Positions 27,996-37,823 of a stretch of 64,000 nucleotides of DNA are shown one piece after another (the stretch's first letter is position 1; each line of letters starts with the position of its first letter). Under the pieces are notes generated by a model that saw nothing but the letters and a program-made list of their open reading frames with translations, was not told where the DNA came from and searched no databases. The DNA is from SKVR01 sp046291875 (GTDB lineage Bacteria > Bacteroidota > Bacteroidia > Bacteroidales > UBA7960). Made by a program: the position numbers and the translations under genes. The DNA is taken from positions 8,489-72,488 of the forward strand of contig JBKBSF010000023.1 in the NCBI GenBank assembly GCA_046291875.1, in the 5' to 3' direction.

Positions 27996-28646
27996 ATGGT
28001 ACATGTATTGGAAAACAAAAGCTCTATACTCAGCCAGTATATCGCAGAGGTAAGAGATGTTGAGATACAGAAAGACAGTATGCGTTTCAGGCGCAACATG
28101 GAAAGGCTGGGCGAGATCTTTGCTTACGAAATCAGCAAAAAGCTCTCCTATCAGTCTGTTGAGGTAGTAACCTCCCTGGGAGAGGCTCAATGCAAGGTTC
28201 TGGATCAGCAACCAGTAATTGCAACCATTTTGCGCGCCGGCCTTCCCATGCACCAGGGCATTCTGAATATTTTTGACAAGGCCGAAAATGCCTTTATCTC
28301 GGCCTATCGCAAACATCACAAAGATGGTTCTTTTACCATTCAGGTTGAATACGCATCGTGCCCAATACTCGACAACAAGGTACTGATCCTTGCCGACCCA
28401 ATGCTGGCCACCGGTGCCTCCATGGTTCTTACTTACAAGGAGCTGCTAACCAAGGGCAAACCCTCTCATACTCACATCGTGTCGATCCTGGCCAGTGTAC
28501 AGGGGGTAGATTACCTGAAAAAACATCTTCCATCAGGAAGCTTTACCCTTTGGGCAGGAGCTGTGGATGACGAACTTACCGCCAAAGCCTATATTGTGCC
28601 CGGATTGGGTGATGCCGGTGATCTGGCCTATGGCAACAAACTCTGA
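27996..28646 (+). CDS. upp: Uracil phosphoribosyltransferase
   Basis: 216 residues. The PRPP-binding loop is VLILADPMLATGASM; ILRAGLPMHQGIL and VPGLGDAGDLAYGNK (uracil-binding C-terminus) are also diagnostic. The enzyme makes UMP from uracil and PRPP in pyrimidine salvage. It begins 20 bp after the FemAB-like gene and ends 5 bp before a permease gene, so it could share their transcript although functions differ. Confidence 0.94.
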   Translation: MVHVLENKSSILSQYIAEVRDVEIQKDSMRFRRNMERLGEIFAYEISKKLSYQSVEVVTSLGEAQCKVLDQQPVIATILRAGLPMHQGILNIFDKAENAFISAYRKHHKDGSFTIQVEYASCPILDNKVLILADPMLATGASMVLTYKELLTKGKPSHTHIVSILASVQGVDYLKKHLPSGSFTLWAGAVDDELTAKAYIVPGLGDAGDLAYGNKL

Positions 28647-28651
28647 AAACA

Positions 28652-29887
28652 ATGAAGCAGGTTGTAGTATCAGAAAACATAAAAATCTCTCTCATTTCCA
28701 TTCGCAGCCATTTGCTGCGGACCCTGCTCACTATTCTTATTATTGCCTTCGGGATTATGGCTATCGTGGGGATCCTTACGGCCATCGAATCCATCAAGAT
28801 TTCCATTACCAGTAGTTTCTCGAGCCTCGGAGCCAACTCCTTTACCATTGTAAACCGCGATATGGTAGTGCAAGGTAGCGGACAACCCAGGGTGTATCCT
28901 CCCATCAGCTATGATGAAGCTGTAGCTTTTAAACGTGATTATCATTTCCCTGCCACTGTTTCTGTATCGCTTTGGGGTACCAGTACTGCTATTGTAAGAT
29001 TTGGATCGCGGGAAACCAATCCTAATATTGCAGTAAATGGTTCAGACGAAAACTACCTCCTTACCTCGGGCAATGAACTGGAACGAGGGCGCAACTTCTC
29101 GCCCTGGGAAGTGGAAACAGGCGCTTCGGTAGCTATCATCGGCGGACGGTTAGCTCGTACTCTTTTCCCTAACAATGAAAATCCGCTTGGAAATTTTATC
29201 AATATCGCCAACCGCCGCTACCAGGTAATTGGAGTGATGAAAGAGAGGGGCGCCGGGTTTGGTTTCAGCAGCGATCAGCATGTGATCATTCCTGTGCTGG
29301 CAGCCCGGGGGCAATACTATCGCCCCAACATGAATCACAGTCTGAACATATCAACCCAAAACATTGCTCAACTGGAAACTGCTATAGGTGAAGCCACGGG
29401 AGTATTCAGACTAACACGCGGATTAAGACCCGGAGAAAGCAATAATTTTGACATCAGAAAAAGTGATAATCTTGCCCGGATCCTGATCGAAAACATCAGC
29501 CTGGTAACATTGGCTGCCACAGCAATTGGAATCATAACCCTGCTGGGGGCCGCAATCGGGCTGATGAATATTATGCTGGTATCTGTGACCGAGCGTACAC
29601 GTGAAATCGGCATCCGAAAAGCTATGGGAGCCAGCAGGTATACCATCAAACAACAATTCCTGGCAGAAGCCATCGTGATTTGCCAGCTGGGTGGTGTGGC
29701 AGGTATCATATTCGGGCTTTTGGTGGGCAATATAATGTCTTTGGTTATAGGCAACCCTTTTATTGTGCCATGGAAATGGATTGGAGCCGGCATTTTACTC
29801 TGCTCACTGGTAGGACTTGTAGCAGGTTACTATCCTGCCGCCAAAGCTTCCAGGCTCGACCCCATCGAATCTCTCCGCTACGAATAG
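28652..29887 (+). CDS. MacB/FtsX-type ABC transporter permease
   Basis: 411 residues with the MacB layout: one N-terminal transmembrane helix (about 22-45, LLTILIIAFGIMAIVGIL), a periplasmic MacB domain (about 45-265) and three C-terminal helices in an FtsX domain (about 285-405; IMLVSVTERTREIGIRKAMGA is the coupling segment). Such permeases work with a separate ATPase in export or mechanotransmission of lipoproteins, peptides or drugs. No ATPase or membrane-fusion gene is adjacent, so partner and cargo are unknown. Starts 5 bp after upp. Confidence 0.9.
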   Translation: MKQVVVSENIKISLISIRSHLLRTLLTILIIAFGIMAIVGILTAIESIKISITSSFSSLGANSFTIVNRDMVVQGSGQPRVYPPISYDEAVAFKRDYHFPATVSVSLWGTSTAIVRFGSRETNPNIAVNGSDENYLLTSGNELERGRNFSPWEVETGASVAIIGGRLARTLFPNNENPLGNFINIANRRYQVIGVMKERGAGFGFSSDQHVIIPVLAARGQYYRPNMNHSLNISTQNIAQLETAIGEATGVFRLTRGLRPGESNNFDIRKSDNLARILIENISLVTLAATAIGIITLLGAAIGLMNIMLVSVTERTREIGIRKAMGASRYTIKQQFLAEAIVICQLGGVAGIIFGLLVGNIMSLVIGNPFIVPWKWIGAGILLCSLVGLVAGYYPAAKASRLDPIESLRYE

Positions 29888-29961
29888 GGGCGTGAAAAGT
29901 ATTTTACTTTTGCTTTTTTTGAATTTACATACTAACTTTAGGCTTTTATTATATTTTTTGC

Positions 29962-29969
29962 TATTTTTG
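29962..29969 (+). promoter_or_regulatory. -7 element of the response regulator gene
   Basis: TATTTTTG, 52 nt before the ATG at 30022; the -33 position has TTTA at a 21-nt distance. Confidence 0.4.
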
Positions 29970-30021
29970 TCGGACTAATACAGTAAAAACAAGACAACCT
30001 GCTCAAAAACCACGATTATCA

Positions 30022-30669
30022 ATGGATAAAATCAAAGTACTTGTTGTTGATGACCACGACCTTATTGTGCTGGCCGCTCGCCAGATCTTCTCCAAAGTAC
30101 CGGATATCAAACTCATAGGGGTAGCAAGTGACGGCGACGAAGCCTACAAAAAAATAAAAGAGCTTAAACCTGATGTAGTAATTCTCGATGTAATACTCCC
30201 CGGGATGGGAGGTATTGAGCTAACCCGAAAAATTGCTTCAGAGTTTCCGGACACAAAAGTGGTTCTTCACTCGTCATCGGTGAGTGAGGATGTAATTGTT
30301 ACAGGTTTTGAGGCTGGTGCGATGGCCTATGTGCCCAAAAACTTCAAACCCGGCCAGTTGATCGAAGCCATCCATTCGGTGGTAAAAGGTGAGCACTACA
30401 GCAAAGGTTTCGTTTCAGAAATCCTCATTGAAAACTTCCTGAAAAACAAAAACAAAAAAGAAGGCCAGAATGGCAAGCTTACAGAGCGGGAAATAGAGAT
30501 ACTTCAAGCCATAACCAAAGGGATGACCAACCAGCAAATGGCCGATAACCTTCACATCAGCGTACGCACGGTTGAGGCCCACAAGTCAAATATTATGAAA
30601 AAACTCAAGCTCAACAGTACTGCTGAGCTTGTTGTGTATGCCATCAAACATAAGATTGTAAAAATCTGA
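30022..30669 (+). CDS. NarL/FixJ-type response regulator
   Basis: 215 residues. Receiver domain 1-125 with acidic pair DD in LVVDDHD, phospho-acceptor Asp in VVILDVILPG, Ser/Thr in LHSSS and Lys in YVPKNF. C-terminal LuxR-type helix-turn-helix (about 150-212; LTEREIEILQAITKGMTNQQMADNLHISVRTVEAHK, quoted here as a region) ends VKI. It should bind DNA when phosphorylated. No histidine kinase adjoins it, so it is an orphan regulator; the hybrid kinase at 49909 carries its own receiver. Convergent with the ABC-F gene. Confidence 0.93.
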   Translation: MDKIKVLVVDDHDLIVLAARQIFSKVPDIKLIGVASDGDEAYKKIKELKPDVVILDVILPGMGGIELTRKIASEFPDTKVVLHSSSVSEDVIVTGFEAGAMAYVPKNFKPGQLIEAIHSVVKGEHYSKGFVSEILIENFLKNKNKKEGQNGKLTEREIEILQAITKGMTNQQMADNLHISVRTVEAHKSNIMKKLKLNSTAELVVYAIKHKIVKI

Positions 30670-30692
30670 GGTTTATCCACGCATTAATTTCT

Positions 30693-32636
30693 TCAGCTCC
30701 TTTCAATTTCCTCCAACTTAAGGTGCAACTCTTCCCAGAGAGTTTCGGCCTCATGTAATTGGGCTTTCATATCAGAATAGTTTTTATAGAACTGATCATT
30801 GTTGAAATCGGCTGGATAATCGCCCGGATTGGAGATTACCTTCTCGGCATCGCTGATCTGGGTTTCAAGTGCATGTATTTGCTCCTCAACACGTGCTATC
30901 TGCGACTGGACCTTCCGAACCTCACGTTCCATTTCTTTTTTTCGTTCCCACTGCTGCTTGTTGTCAGAGTCGATGGTGGCAGAAAGCTCAGAAGAAGCTT
31001 TACGGGCTTGCTCCAGATCAGAAAGGTTTTGGATATTACGGTTTTCAATGAAATCGTAAATATCGCCGATAAATTCCTTGATCTTTCTGTCTTTAAATTC
31101 GAATACCTTGTTTGATAAACCTTGCAAAAAATCGCGGTCGTGGCTCACAATCACAAGCGTACCCTCAAATTGGAGCAATGCACTTTTGAGGATGTCTTTT
31201 GAGCGCATATCGAGATGATTGGTAGGCTCATCAAGCACCAGCAAGTTTACGGGAGATAACAGCAACCGTGCTATAGCCAGGCGCGATTTTTCTCCTCCCG
31301 AGAGCACCTTCACCTTTTTGTCTACATCATCGCCCTGAAACAGAAAGCCACCCAGCATACTGCGTATCTTCGGACGGATATCACCCACGGCCACATCATC
31401 AAGGGTTTCAAAAACTGTTTTCTCCCCATCAAGCAATTCGGTCTGATTCTGGGCGTAATAGCCTATCTGAACATTATGGCCCAGCTTCAGATCTCCTGTA
31501 TACTCCAGATCCCCAATAATAATTCTCGAAAGGGTTGTTTTTCCTTCACCATTTCTGCCTACAAAGGCAATCCGTTCTCCTCTGCTCACAGAGAACTCTA
31601 TTCGCTCAAGCACCGTTTTTTCGCCATATCTTTTGCCAATATCGTGTGCCTCCAGTACAATTTTGCCGGAGGGAGGAGCTATGTTAAAACGAAAATGAAT
31701 GGCAGATTTATCCAGGCTGTCTACTTCAACCTTTTCCATTTTCTCCAGGAGCTTAACACGCGATTGCACTTGTTTGGCCTTGGTAGCCTTTGCCCTGAAG
31801 CGTGTTATAAACCTTTCGATCTGGGCAATTTCCTTCTGCTGATTGGTAAATAAAGCCATTTCCTGCTCCAGGCGTTCCTCCCGCATCCATTCATAATCCG
31901 AATAATTGGCTTTGTAATCGTAGATCTTCCCTTTGGAAATTTCGATGGTTCTTTTGGTAATATTATCCAGAAACGCCCTGTCGTGCGATATCAACACCAC
32001 GGCTCCGGAATAATCCTGCAAAAAGCCTTCGAGCCACTGAATGGACTCAATGTCGAGATGGTTGGTAGGCTCATCCAGGAGCAACAAATCAGGATTACGA
32101 AGCAATATTTTTGCCAGCTCAACGCGCATCTGCCATCCACCGCTGAATTCAGACATGCTTCGTTTAAAATCCTTGTGCTCAAATCCCAGTCCCAGCAACA
32201 CTTTCTCAGCTCTGGCCTGTTGTGTGCTACCACCTATAATGGCAAAACGCTCATTGGCCTCGGCCAAACGCTCTGCCAGTTTGTGATAGGAGTCTGATTC
32301 ATAATCCTCACGGTTGGCAATATCCAGAGTAAGCTTATCAATCAGTTTTTCAAGTTCATTGGCCTCAGAAAAGGCGGCAAAAGTTTCATCAAGAACACTT
32401 TTGGTACTCCTTAACTTCATTTCCTGGGGCAGGTAACCCACAGTACCGGAGGAAGGCAGCACTACCCTGCCCGATTCAGGCTCCATCTGCCCGGTAATGA
32501 TCCGCATCATAGTGGTTTTCCCTGCACCATTTTTTCCTACCAGCCCAATGCGATCGCGCTTATTGATCAGGAAAGATACATCCTCGAACAAGTATTCGCC
32601 GTTAAACTGAACTGACAGGTTGTTGACTGAAAACAT
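30693..32636 (-). CDS. ABC-F family ATPase
   Basis: 647 residues with two ABC cassettes and no membrane segment. Walker A sites GLVGKNGAGKTTMM and FVGRNGEGKTTLS, signatures FSGGWQMRVELAK and LSGGEKSRLAIAR, and Walker B LLLLDEPTNHLD in both. The interdomain linker and a C-terminal coiled coil (about 540-645, rich in Glu, Lys and Gln) are typical. ABC-F proteins act on the ribosome, rescuing stalled elongation or protecting against antibiotics. Length and C-terminal coiled coil resemble Uup or YdiF-type members; the exact class is not settled by eye. Confidence 0.92.
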   Translation of the reverse strand: MFSVNNLSVQFNGEYLFEDVSFLINKRDRIGLVGKNGAGKTTMMRIITGQMEPESGRVVLPSSGTVGYLPQEMKLRSTKSVLDETFAAFSEANELEKLIDKLTLDIANREDYESDSYHKLAERLAEANERFAIIGGSTQQARAEKVLLGLGFEHKDFKRSMSEFSGGWQMRVELAKILLRNPDLLLLDEPTNHLDIESIQWLEGFLQDYSGAVVLISHDRAFLDNITKRTIEISKGKIYDYKANYSDYEWMREERLEQEMALFTNQQKEIAQIERFITRFRAKATKAKQVQSRVKLLEKMEKVEVDSLDKSAIHFRFNIAPPSGKIVLEAHDIGKRYGEKTVLERIEFSVSRGERIAFVGRNGEGKTTLSRIIIGDLEYTGDLKLGHNVQIGYYAQNQTELLDGEKTVFETLDDVAVGDIRPKIRSMLGGFLFQGDDVDKKVKVLSGGEKSRLAIARLLLSPVNLLVLDEPTNHLDMRSKDILKSALLQFEGTLVIVSHDRDFLQGLSNKVFEFKDRKIKEFIGDIYDFIENRNIQNLSDLEQARKASSELSATIDSDNKQQWERKKEMEREVRKVQSQIARVEEQIHALETQISDAEKVISNPGDYPADFNNDQFYKNYSDMKAQLHEAETLWEELHLKLEEIERS

Positions 32637-32807
32637 CGGGTGTGGTGTTGCTTATGGGTTTATCTGTTGAATGGCTGAGACGTTGAATCGTTTAGTGCTA
32701 GGGGCTTTGTGCAATATCACGCATTCGTAAGGATACAGTAAAGATTGCTTAGAGCATGGCTCATAACTCAAAAGGTGTTGGGGGTTTCGGACTGAATATA
32801 AAGAGTG

Positions 32808-34559
32808 CTAACTTTTCCCCTTGAGTTGCAGCCCCAATTCATCCAGCTGTTTAAGATCAACAGGTGAAGGGCTGTCGATCATTACATCGCGGCCTGAATT
32901 GTTTTTTGGGAACGCAATGTAATCGCGGATGGACTCTGAGCCCCCAAAGAGTGAGCACCAGCGGTCGAAGCCAAAGGCTACTCCTCCATGAGGCGGAGCA
33001 CCATACTGAAATGCATCCATAAGGAAACCGAACTGATCGCTGGCTTCCTGGGCTGAAAACCCAAGCACTTCAAACATCTTAGCCTGCAGCTCTTTATCAA
33101 AAATCCGGATGGATCCCCCTCCAATCTCTACACCATTTATGACCATATCATAGGCATTGGCTCGTACTTTTCCGGGATCAGAATGGAGCAAGTGCAGATC
33201 TTCGGGCAAAGGAGAAGTAAAAGGATGGTGCATGGCAAAAAATCTTTTTGCTTCTGCATCCCATTCCAGAAGCGGAAAATCCAACACCCACAGGCAAGCA
33301 AACTGATTGGGATTGCGCAATCCAAGTCGTTTTCCCATTTCCAGCCTAAGCTCACCCAGTGCTTTGCGGGTCGTATCGATTTCGCCTGCCATTATCAGCA
33401 ACAGATCTCCTGGTTTAGCCTCAAGGGCCTTGGCCCATTGCTCGAGTTGCTCGGGCTGGAAAAACTTATCTACACTCGATTTGAAAGTACCATCGGTGTT
33501 CACCCGGACATAAACCAGGCCCTGAGCACCAATCTGGGGCCGTTTTACCCAATCGGTAAGCTCATCTATCTGCTTACGGGTATAATCGGCACAGCCGCTG
33601 GCATTGATTCCTCCAATCCACTGAGCATCGTCGAATACTTTAAATCCTTTTCCTTTCACAAGGTCGCCAAGCTCTGCAAAACGCATCCCAAATCGTGTGT
33701 CAGGCTTATCCGATCCATAATACTTCATGGCATCGGCATAGCTCATACGACTGAAGTTCACATCTTCTACGCCCTTTACCACCTTAAAAAGATGTTTTGC
33801 CAACCCTTCGAATGTGCTGAGGACATCCTCGCGGGTAACAAAGGACATCTCACAATCGATCTGTGTAAATTCGGGCTGTCGGTCGGCTCTGAGGTCTTCA
33901 TCGCGAAAGCATTTCACGATCTGGAAGTACCTGTCGAGACCAGCCACCATAAGCAGCTGCTTAAAGGTTTGGGGCGACTGAGGAAGCGCATAAAACTGCC
34001 CGGCATTCATACGTGAAGGCACCAGGAAGTCGCGCGCTCCTTCGGGGGTAGACTTTATAAGAACAGGTGTTTCTACTTCAATGAATTGCTGATCATTCAG
34101 ATATTTCCGGGTTTCGATAGCCATCTGATGACGCAGTTCGAGGTTGCGTCTCACAGGGTTTCTCCTGATGTCGAGATATCTGTATTTCATCCTGAGGTCA
34201 TCTCCTCCGTCGGTATCGTCTTCAATGGTAAAAGGGGGAACGAGCGCCGGATTGAGAATTTGCAGCGATTCTACAATGATTTCAACTTCGCCGGTGGGGT
34301 TTTTAAGATTCTTGCTGCTGCGTTCGACTACTTTTCCACTGGCCTGCACTACATATTCGCGCCCCAGCTGCCGGGCTTGCTTGCAAAGATCGGCATGGGT
34401 TTCCATATTAAAAGCTAGCTGGGTAATGCCATAGCGATCGCGCAGGTCAACGAATGTCATTCCGCCCAGATCGCGCGAGCGTTGCACCCAACCACAAAGG
34501 GTTATTTCTTTTCCGGTATCAGTGATCCTTAGCTCACCGCAGGTATGTGTCCTCATCAT
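32808..34559 (-). CDS. aspS: Aspartate--tRNA ligase
   Basis: 583 residues, full length. Starts MMRTHTCGELR (the second Met, 34556, may be the real start). N-terminal OB-fold anticodon-binding domain (about 1-110; GWVQRSRDLGGMTFVDLRDR), class II core with motif 2 FRDEDLRADRQPEFTQID, the bacterial GAD insertion and motif 3 GGVAFGFDRW. It charges tRNA-Asp (and in organisms lacking AsnRS also tRNA-Asn). A TACCTTTG promoter element lies 26 nt upstream. Confidence 0.96.
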   Translation of the reverse strand: MMRTHTCGELRITDTGKEITLCGWVQRSRDLGGMTFVDLRDRYGITQLAFNMETHADLCKQARQLGREYVVQASGKVVERSSKNLKNPTGEVEIIVESLQILNPALVPPFTIEDDTDGGDDLRMKYRYLDIRRNPVRRNLELRHQMAIETRKYLNDQQFIEVETPVLIKSTPEGARDFLVPSRMNAGQFYALPQSPQTFKQLLMVAGLDRYFQIVKCFRDEDLRADRQPEFTQIDCEMSFVTREDVLSTFEGLAKHLFKVVKGVEDVNFSRMSYADAMKYYGSDKPDTRFGMRFAELGDLVKGKGFKVFDDAQWIGGINASGCADYTRKQIDELTDWVKRPQIGAQGLVYVRVNTDGTFKSSVDKFFQPEQLEQWAKALEAKPGDLLLIMAGEIDTTRKALGELRLEMGKRLGLRNPNQFACLWVLDFPLLEWDAEAKRFFAMHHPFTSPLPEDLHLLHSDPGKVRANAYDMVINGVEIGGGSIRIFDKELQAKMFEVLGFSAQEASDQFGFLMDAFQYGAPPHGGVAFGFDRWCSLFGGSESIRDYIAFPKNNSGRDVMIDSPSPVDLKQLDELGLQLKGKS

Positions 34560-34584
34560 ATTTTCGGATATTTTTTTGAAGGAG

Positions 34585-34592
34585 CAAAGGTA
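34585..34592 (-). promoter_or_regulatory. -7 element of aspS
   Basis: TACCTTTG on the minus strand, 25 nt above the aspS ATG. Confidence 0.5.
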
Positions 34593-34684
34593 GTAAAAAT
34601 GAGGTTAATCTTTGGGTTCTGTTTTCTCTGAAAAGCACCACCTCCAGGGTATTTTGAAAAGAAAAACCCTTCCATAGCCAACCA

Positions 34685-34720
34685 GCAAAAAAGAGGAGCC
34701 ATCTTTCGACAGCTCCTCTT
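34685..34720 (-). terminator. Terminator of the 380-residue lipoprotein gene
   Basis: Stem AAGAGGAGC / GCTCCTCTT with a 12-nt loop, then six T on the minus strand. Confidence 0.75.
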
Positions 34721-34743
34721 CATCTAAAAGTTGAAATTTACAT

Positions 34744-35886
34744 TTATTCTGCCGGGCAGCTGAGGTTGAAAATCCAACCCCATTTGCGGGCAATCTTGTG
34801 TTGAATAAAGGTATCCGGACCAAAGGCCCATGCGGTATCACTACCTCCGCAAAGAACGGGGAAACGAATGAGGGTAGTTTGCTGACCAGGCAATACGATA
34901 ATGATGCCAAAGAACTGGCCACATCCAGGTACAAAATTGTATCCCAGCTCATTGGCCATGGATACAATCCTGGCTATCCGGGCATTGCTAAAAGGACCAA
35001 CACCACCCAGCGGGTTGGGGTTTGGAGACTCTTCCAGCAAAATCCACATGGCTTTTTGCACATCACCCAGGGTATATACCCCCAGACCATCGCCAGCATC
35101 TTTTCCTACAAAATCATAGTTAATGATCCAGTTGATTTTGTTAAGATTTTCAGGGAAATCAAACAAACCCTCAAAAACACCAGCAAAGTCGCCATAGCTG
35201 GAATAGATGGTGCCATTTTGCACTGTGTTGGTGGTAATTAGCACATCAGAATCCAGGCACCAGCCCTGGTGAATTCCATCCAGAAAGCCTCCATTGGAAA
35301 CGGTGGTTTCAAAATAGCTTTTCCCTTTGTTCTCAGGCTGGATGGTTGCATTGGTAAAGAATCTCACCAGGAAATCGAAATCAGATGGTAATGCAGCACT
35401 TACTCCTTCTAACCCAGAGAACCCACTGGCCACTACTGCATGCGCAGCAATGTAAACGGGTTGGCCTGGTTGAATACCCAAGGCTGCCAGGTCTACCTGG
35501 AAGGTTTTGGAGCTTTCAAAGTCCAGATTTGCACTAAAGGGAAAAAGACCCGGAGCAGCATTACGCGGGATATCCTTGATCTTCTTTCCTACCCAAAGAT
35601 GGGCTTCGGTAAGCGCCCAGGGGGCAACATCAACAAGATACTGCACTGTAAGGGTATTGCCTTCGATAAGTGCGGATACAGATCCAACCAACGTACCATT
35701 TGCAGTATTGTTTTGACCTGCTCCAGCCCAGAGATCCTGTACCACATAGCAATCATTCTCTTCCATTTTCAGCGTAAGACTTCCTTCCAATTGTGCAGGA
35801 TCTTTCAGCTCAGCTTCCTTCTCACATTGTGTAAAGAAAAGTAAAATCCCTGCAAGCAGGGGAAGCATTTTTAAAGTAGTTTTCAT
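34744..35886 (-). CDS. Lipoprotein of unknown function with a thioester-domain-like region
   Basis: 380 residues. Lipobox FFTQC (Cys21). Residues about 40-180 look like a beta domain found in Bacteroidota surface proteins (LTVQYLVD, WALTEAHLWVG). Residues 205-290 carry GWCLDSD (Cys210), INYDF and GDVQKAMWILLE (Gln277). A Cys near WCLD and a Gln in a Q-A-W helix at this order resemble the Cys-Gln pair of thioester adhesin domains known from Gram-positive bacteria. Whether a bond forms cannot be seen. It is monocistronic, with a terminator, between aspS and the glycerol cluster; no functional link to either is evident. Confidence 0.65.
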   Translation of the reverse strand: MKTTLKMLPLLAGILLFFTQCEKEAELKDPAQLEGSLTLKMEENDCYVVQDLWAGAGQNNTANGTLVGSVSALIEGNTLTVQYLVDVAPWALTEAHLWVGKKIKDIPRNAAPGLFPFSANLDFESSKTFQVDLAALGIQPGQPVYIAAHAVVASGFSGLEGVSAALPSDFDFLVRFFTNATIQPENKGKSYFETTVSNGGFLDGIHQGWCLDSDVLITTNTVQNGTIYSSYGDFAGVFEGLFDFPENLNKINWIINYDFVGKDAGDGLGVYTLGDVQKAMWILLEESPNPNPLGGVGPFSNARIARIVSMANELGYNFVPGCGQFFGIIIVLPGQQTTLIRFPVLCGGSDTAWAFGPDTFIQHKIARKWGWIFNLSCPAE

Positions 35887-36097
35887 AGAATTACCTTTTT
35901 TTTGTTAAACCTTTGATCGTTTCTAACTTAAGTCGATCGATTTTCGACAACTCAACATAAAGGTAACACTTTTGCTAAGTCCAACAGCGCTTTTTGTACG
36001 CCCAATGAAATATTTTTTTCTTTGTATATGTTATTTAAAACAATTCTAAATTGGCCGGTATTTTATACCGTTGTTTAATTCTCTGATTAACAACACA

Positions 36098-36130
36098 AAA
36101 GCCTGCAGTCAAAATTGACTGCAGGCTTTA
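36098..36130 (-). terminator. Terminator at the end of the glycerol cluster
   Basis: GCCTGCAGTC pairs with GACTGCAGGC around AAAATT, with flanking A and T runs (TTTT on the minus side). It lies 38 bp past the outer membrane protein stop. Confidence 0.7.
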
Positions 36131-36167
36131 CCCAAAACATGTGCAGCGGCACATTATCGTAGTTATA

Positions 36168-36884
36168 TCAGAATAAAGTCAGTGCGATCTCTACAGAAGC
36201 CTGTTTTAAGGAGGGATTAAACCCGAGGGTGCCTGTAACTGGAAGTGTATAAGATCCGATCTCTACCCTTCTCCCCACCCTTAGTCCAATATTTACCAGG
36301 TCGAAGGCATTATTCCCATAGAGAGAATTATCGTCTTCAGCGTTGAGCGCAAAGCCCAGTGCGGCAAAGGGCTGCACAGTATATCCTTCCCGCTGAAAAG
36401 GGAACCCGGCCTCAAGATAAGTGGAATAACGGTTGTCGCCCCTGGAGTCGCGGTCATTTCCGTAAACAATGGTTGCCAGCATCAGTCGCAAGGGGAGAGT
36501 TTCTGTAAAATCATATCCCAGCGAAAGATCTACAATATGATTGGTCTCATCGGCCTTGAAATTAAAATAATCGGCTTCAGGGGCTCCCGTAAAGTTGAAG
36601 ATATCCAAAAGGGTGATATTGAAATTTCCTGAAGAATAACTGATGATCTGAGACACTTCTTTGTATTGACCATCGAGCGAGAGTCCTCCCCATGCAAAAA
36701 CGGCAAATCCCTGGTTGTAATAGCCCACCATGGGAGCTGTAACGAAACCATCGCTCACCCGCAGCCCTCTCCAGTAGTGCATATTCTTTGCATCGAGATG
36801 AACGTTGAAATTGCCCTGGGCAAACACACTGCCCACCAGCAGGAGAAGCAAAAGCGTTAAAATATGATATTTTATTTTTTTCAT
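36168..36884 (-). CDS. Predicted outer membrane beta-barrel protein of the glycerol cluster
   Basis: 238 residues. Signal peptide 1-22 (ends SVFAQ). The rest alternates polar and aromatic residues in strand-length blocks (FNVHLDAKNMHYWRGLRVSDGFV, TAPMVGYYNQGFAVFAWGGLSL, ending VEIALTLF with C-terminal Phe), as expected of a small barrel of about 10-12 strands. It follows glpF by 36 bp on the same strand and is followed by a terminator, so it appears to be the last gene of the glycerol operon. A role as a pore for glycerol or glycerol phosphate is inferred only from position. Confidence 0.72.
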   Translation of the reverse strand: MKKIKYHILTLLLLLLVGSVFAQGNFNVHLDAKNMHYWRGLRVSDGFVTAPMVGYYNQGFAVFAWGGLSLDGQYKEVSQIISYSSGNFNITLLDIFNFTGAPEADYFNFKADETNHIVDLSLGYDFTETLPLRLMLATIVYGNDRDSRGDNRYSTYLEAGFPFQREGYTVQPFAALGFALNAEDDNSLYGNNAFDLVNIGLRVGRRVEIGSYTLPVTGTLGFNPSLKQASVEIALTLF

Positions 36885-36920
36885 GACTGTTTCATTTTAA
36901 GATTGATAAAAGGATAACTC

Positions 36921-37661
36921 CTAATGCAGAGCAGTAAAAAGAGCAGCTGCCAGCAGGGCACCGATTATGGGCCCTACAACGGGCACCCAGGCATAGTGCC
37001 AACCACTTGATCCCTTATCTTTGATGGGCAGCAAAAAATGCGCAATACGCGGACCCAGATCGCGTGCCGGGTTAATGGCATACCCGGTGGGTCCTCCCAA
37101 CGACATACCGATACCCACAACCAGAAGTGCTACGGGCAATGCCCCCAGTGATCCTAGCCCGATTACTGCATCCTCTACAGAAGCAGAGTCAAAAGAAGGC
37201 CCTGCAATGTAGAAGATTACAAAGATCAGAACAAATGTTCCGATGGCCTCAGTAATAACATTGTACACCCTATGGCTGATGGCAGGCATGGTAGAAAAAA
37301 CAGCCAGTTTTGCACCCTGGTCATCGGTGGCATCGAAGTGCTTTTTAAAAGCAATGTATACGATACTTGCACCCAGGAATGCACCCATGATCTGAGCGAT
37401 AACATATCCGGGTACACTGGCCCAGGGGAATAACCCTGCTGCAGCAAGTCCTATACTCACTGCTGGGTTGATATGAGCGCCGGAATGGGGTCCTGCAACG
37501 ATTACGGCTATAAAAACCCCAAATCCCCAGCCAAATACAATATTGACCCATCCTGCACCTTCGGCTTTGGATTTCTTCAGGATGGAATTGGCAACTACCC
37601 CACCTCCCATGATAATGAGGATGGCTGTGCCGATCACTTCATAAATAAGTACTTTGTCCAT
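36921..37661 (-). CDS. glpF: Glycerol facilitator / aquaglyceroporin (MIP family)
   Basis: 246 residues with six transmembrane helices and the two half-helix pore motifs, SGAHINPAVSIG and YAINPARDLGPR. The Asp in NPARD is the mark of aquaglyceroporins rather than strict water channels. It lets glycerol enter through the inner membrane. Located 162 bp after glpK and before the barrel gene; part of the glpD-glpK-glpF order on the minus strand. Confidence 0.93.
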   Translation of the reverse strand: MDKVLIYEVIGTAILIIMGGGVVANSILKKSKAEGAGWVNIVFGWGFGVFIAVIVAGPHSGAHINPAVSIGLAAAGLFPWASVPGYVIAQIMGAFLGASIVYIAFKKHFDATDDQGAKLAVFSTMPAISHRVYNVITEAIGTFVLIFVIFYIAGPSFDSASVEDAVIGLGSLGALPVALLVVGIGMSLGGPTGYAINPARDLGPRIAHFLLPIKDKGSSGWHYAWVPVVGPIIGALLAAALFTALH

Positions 37662-37823
37662 GTTGTGTTTTTTTTAATGATAAGACGCTTAAATGCCTGT
37701 AAAACAAACTGCAGCAGACCAGATTTCAGAAAATAAAGAGATATGGCTATCGCAGGCATACACGTAGAAATGTATACTCAGGTTATAGTGAAACGCTTTT
37801 GGTTTAGGAAATCGTGATGCAGT

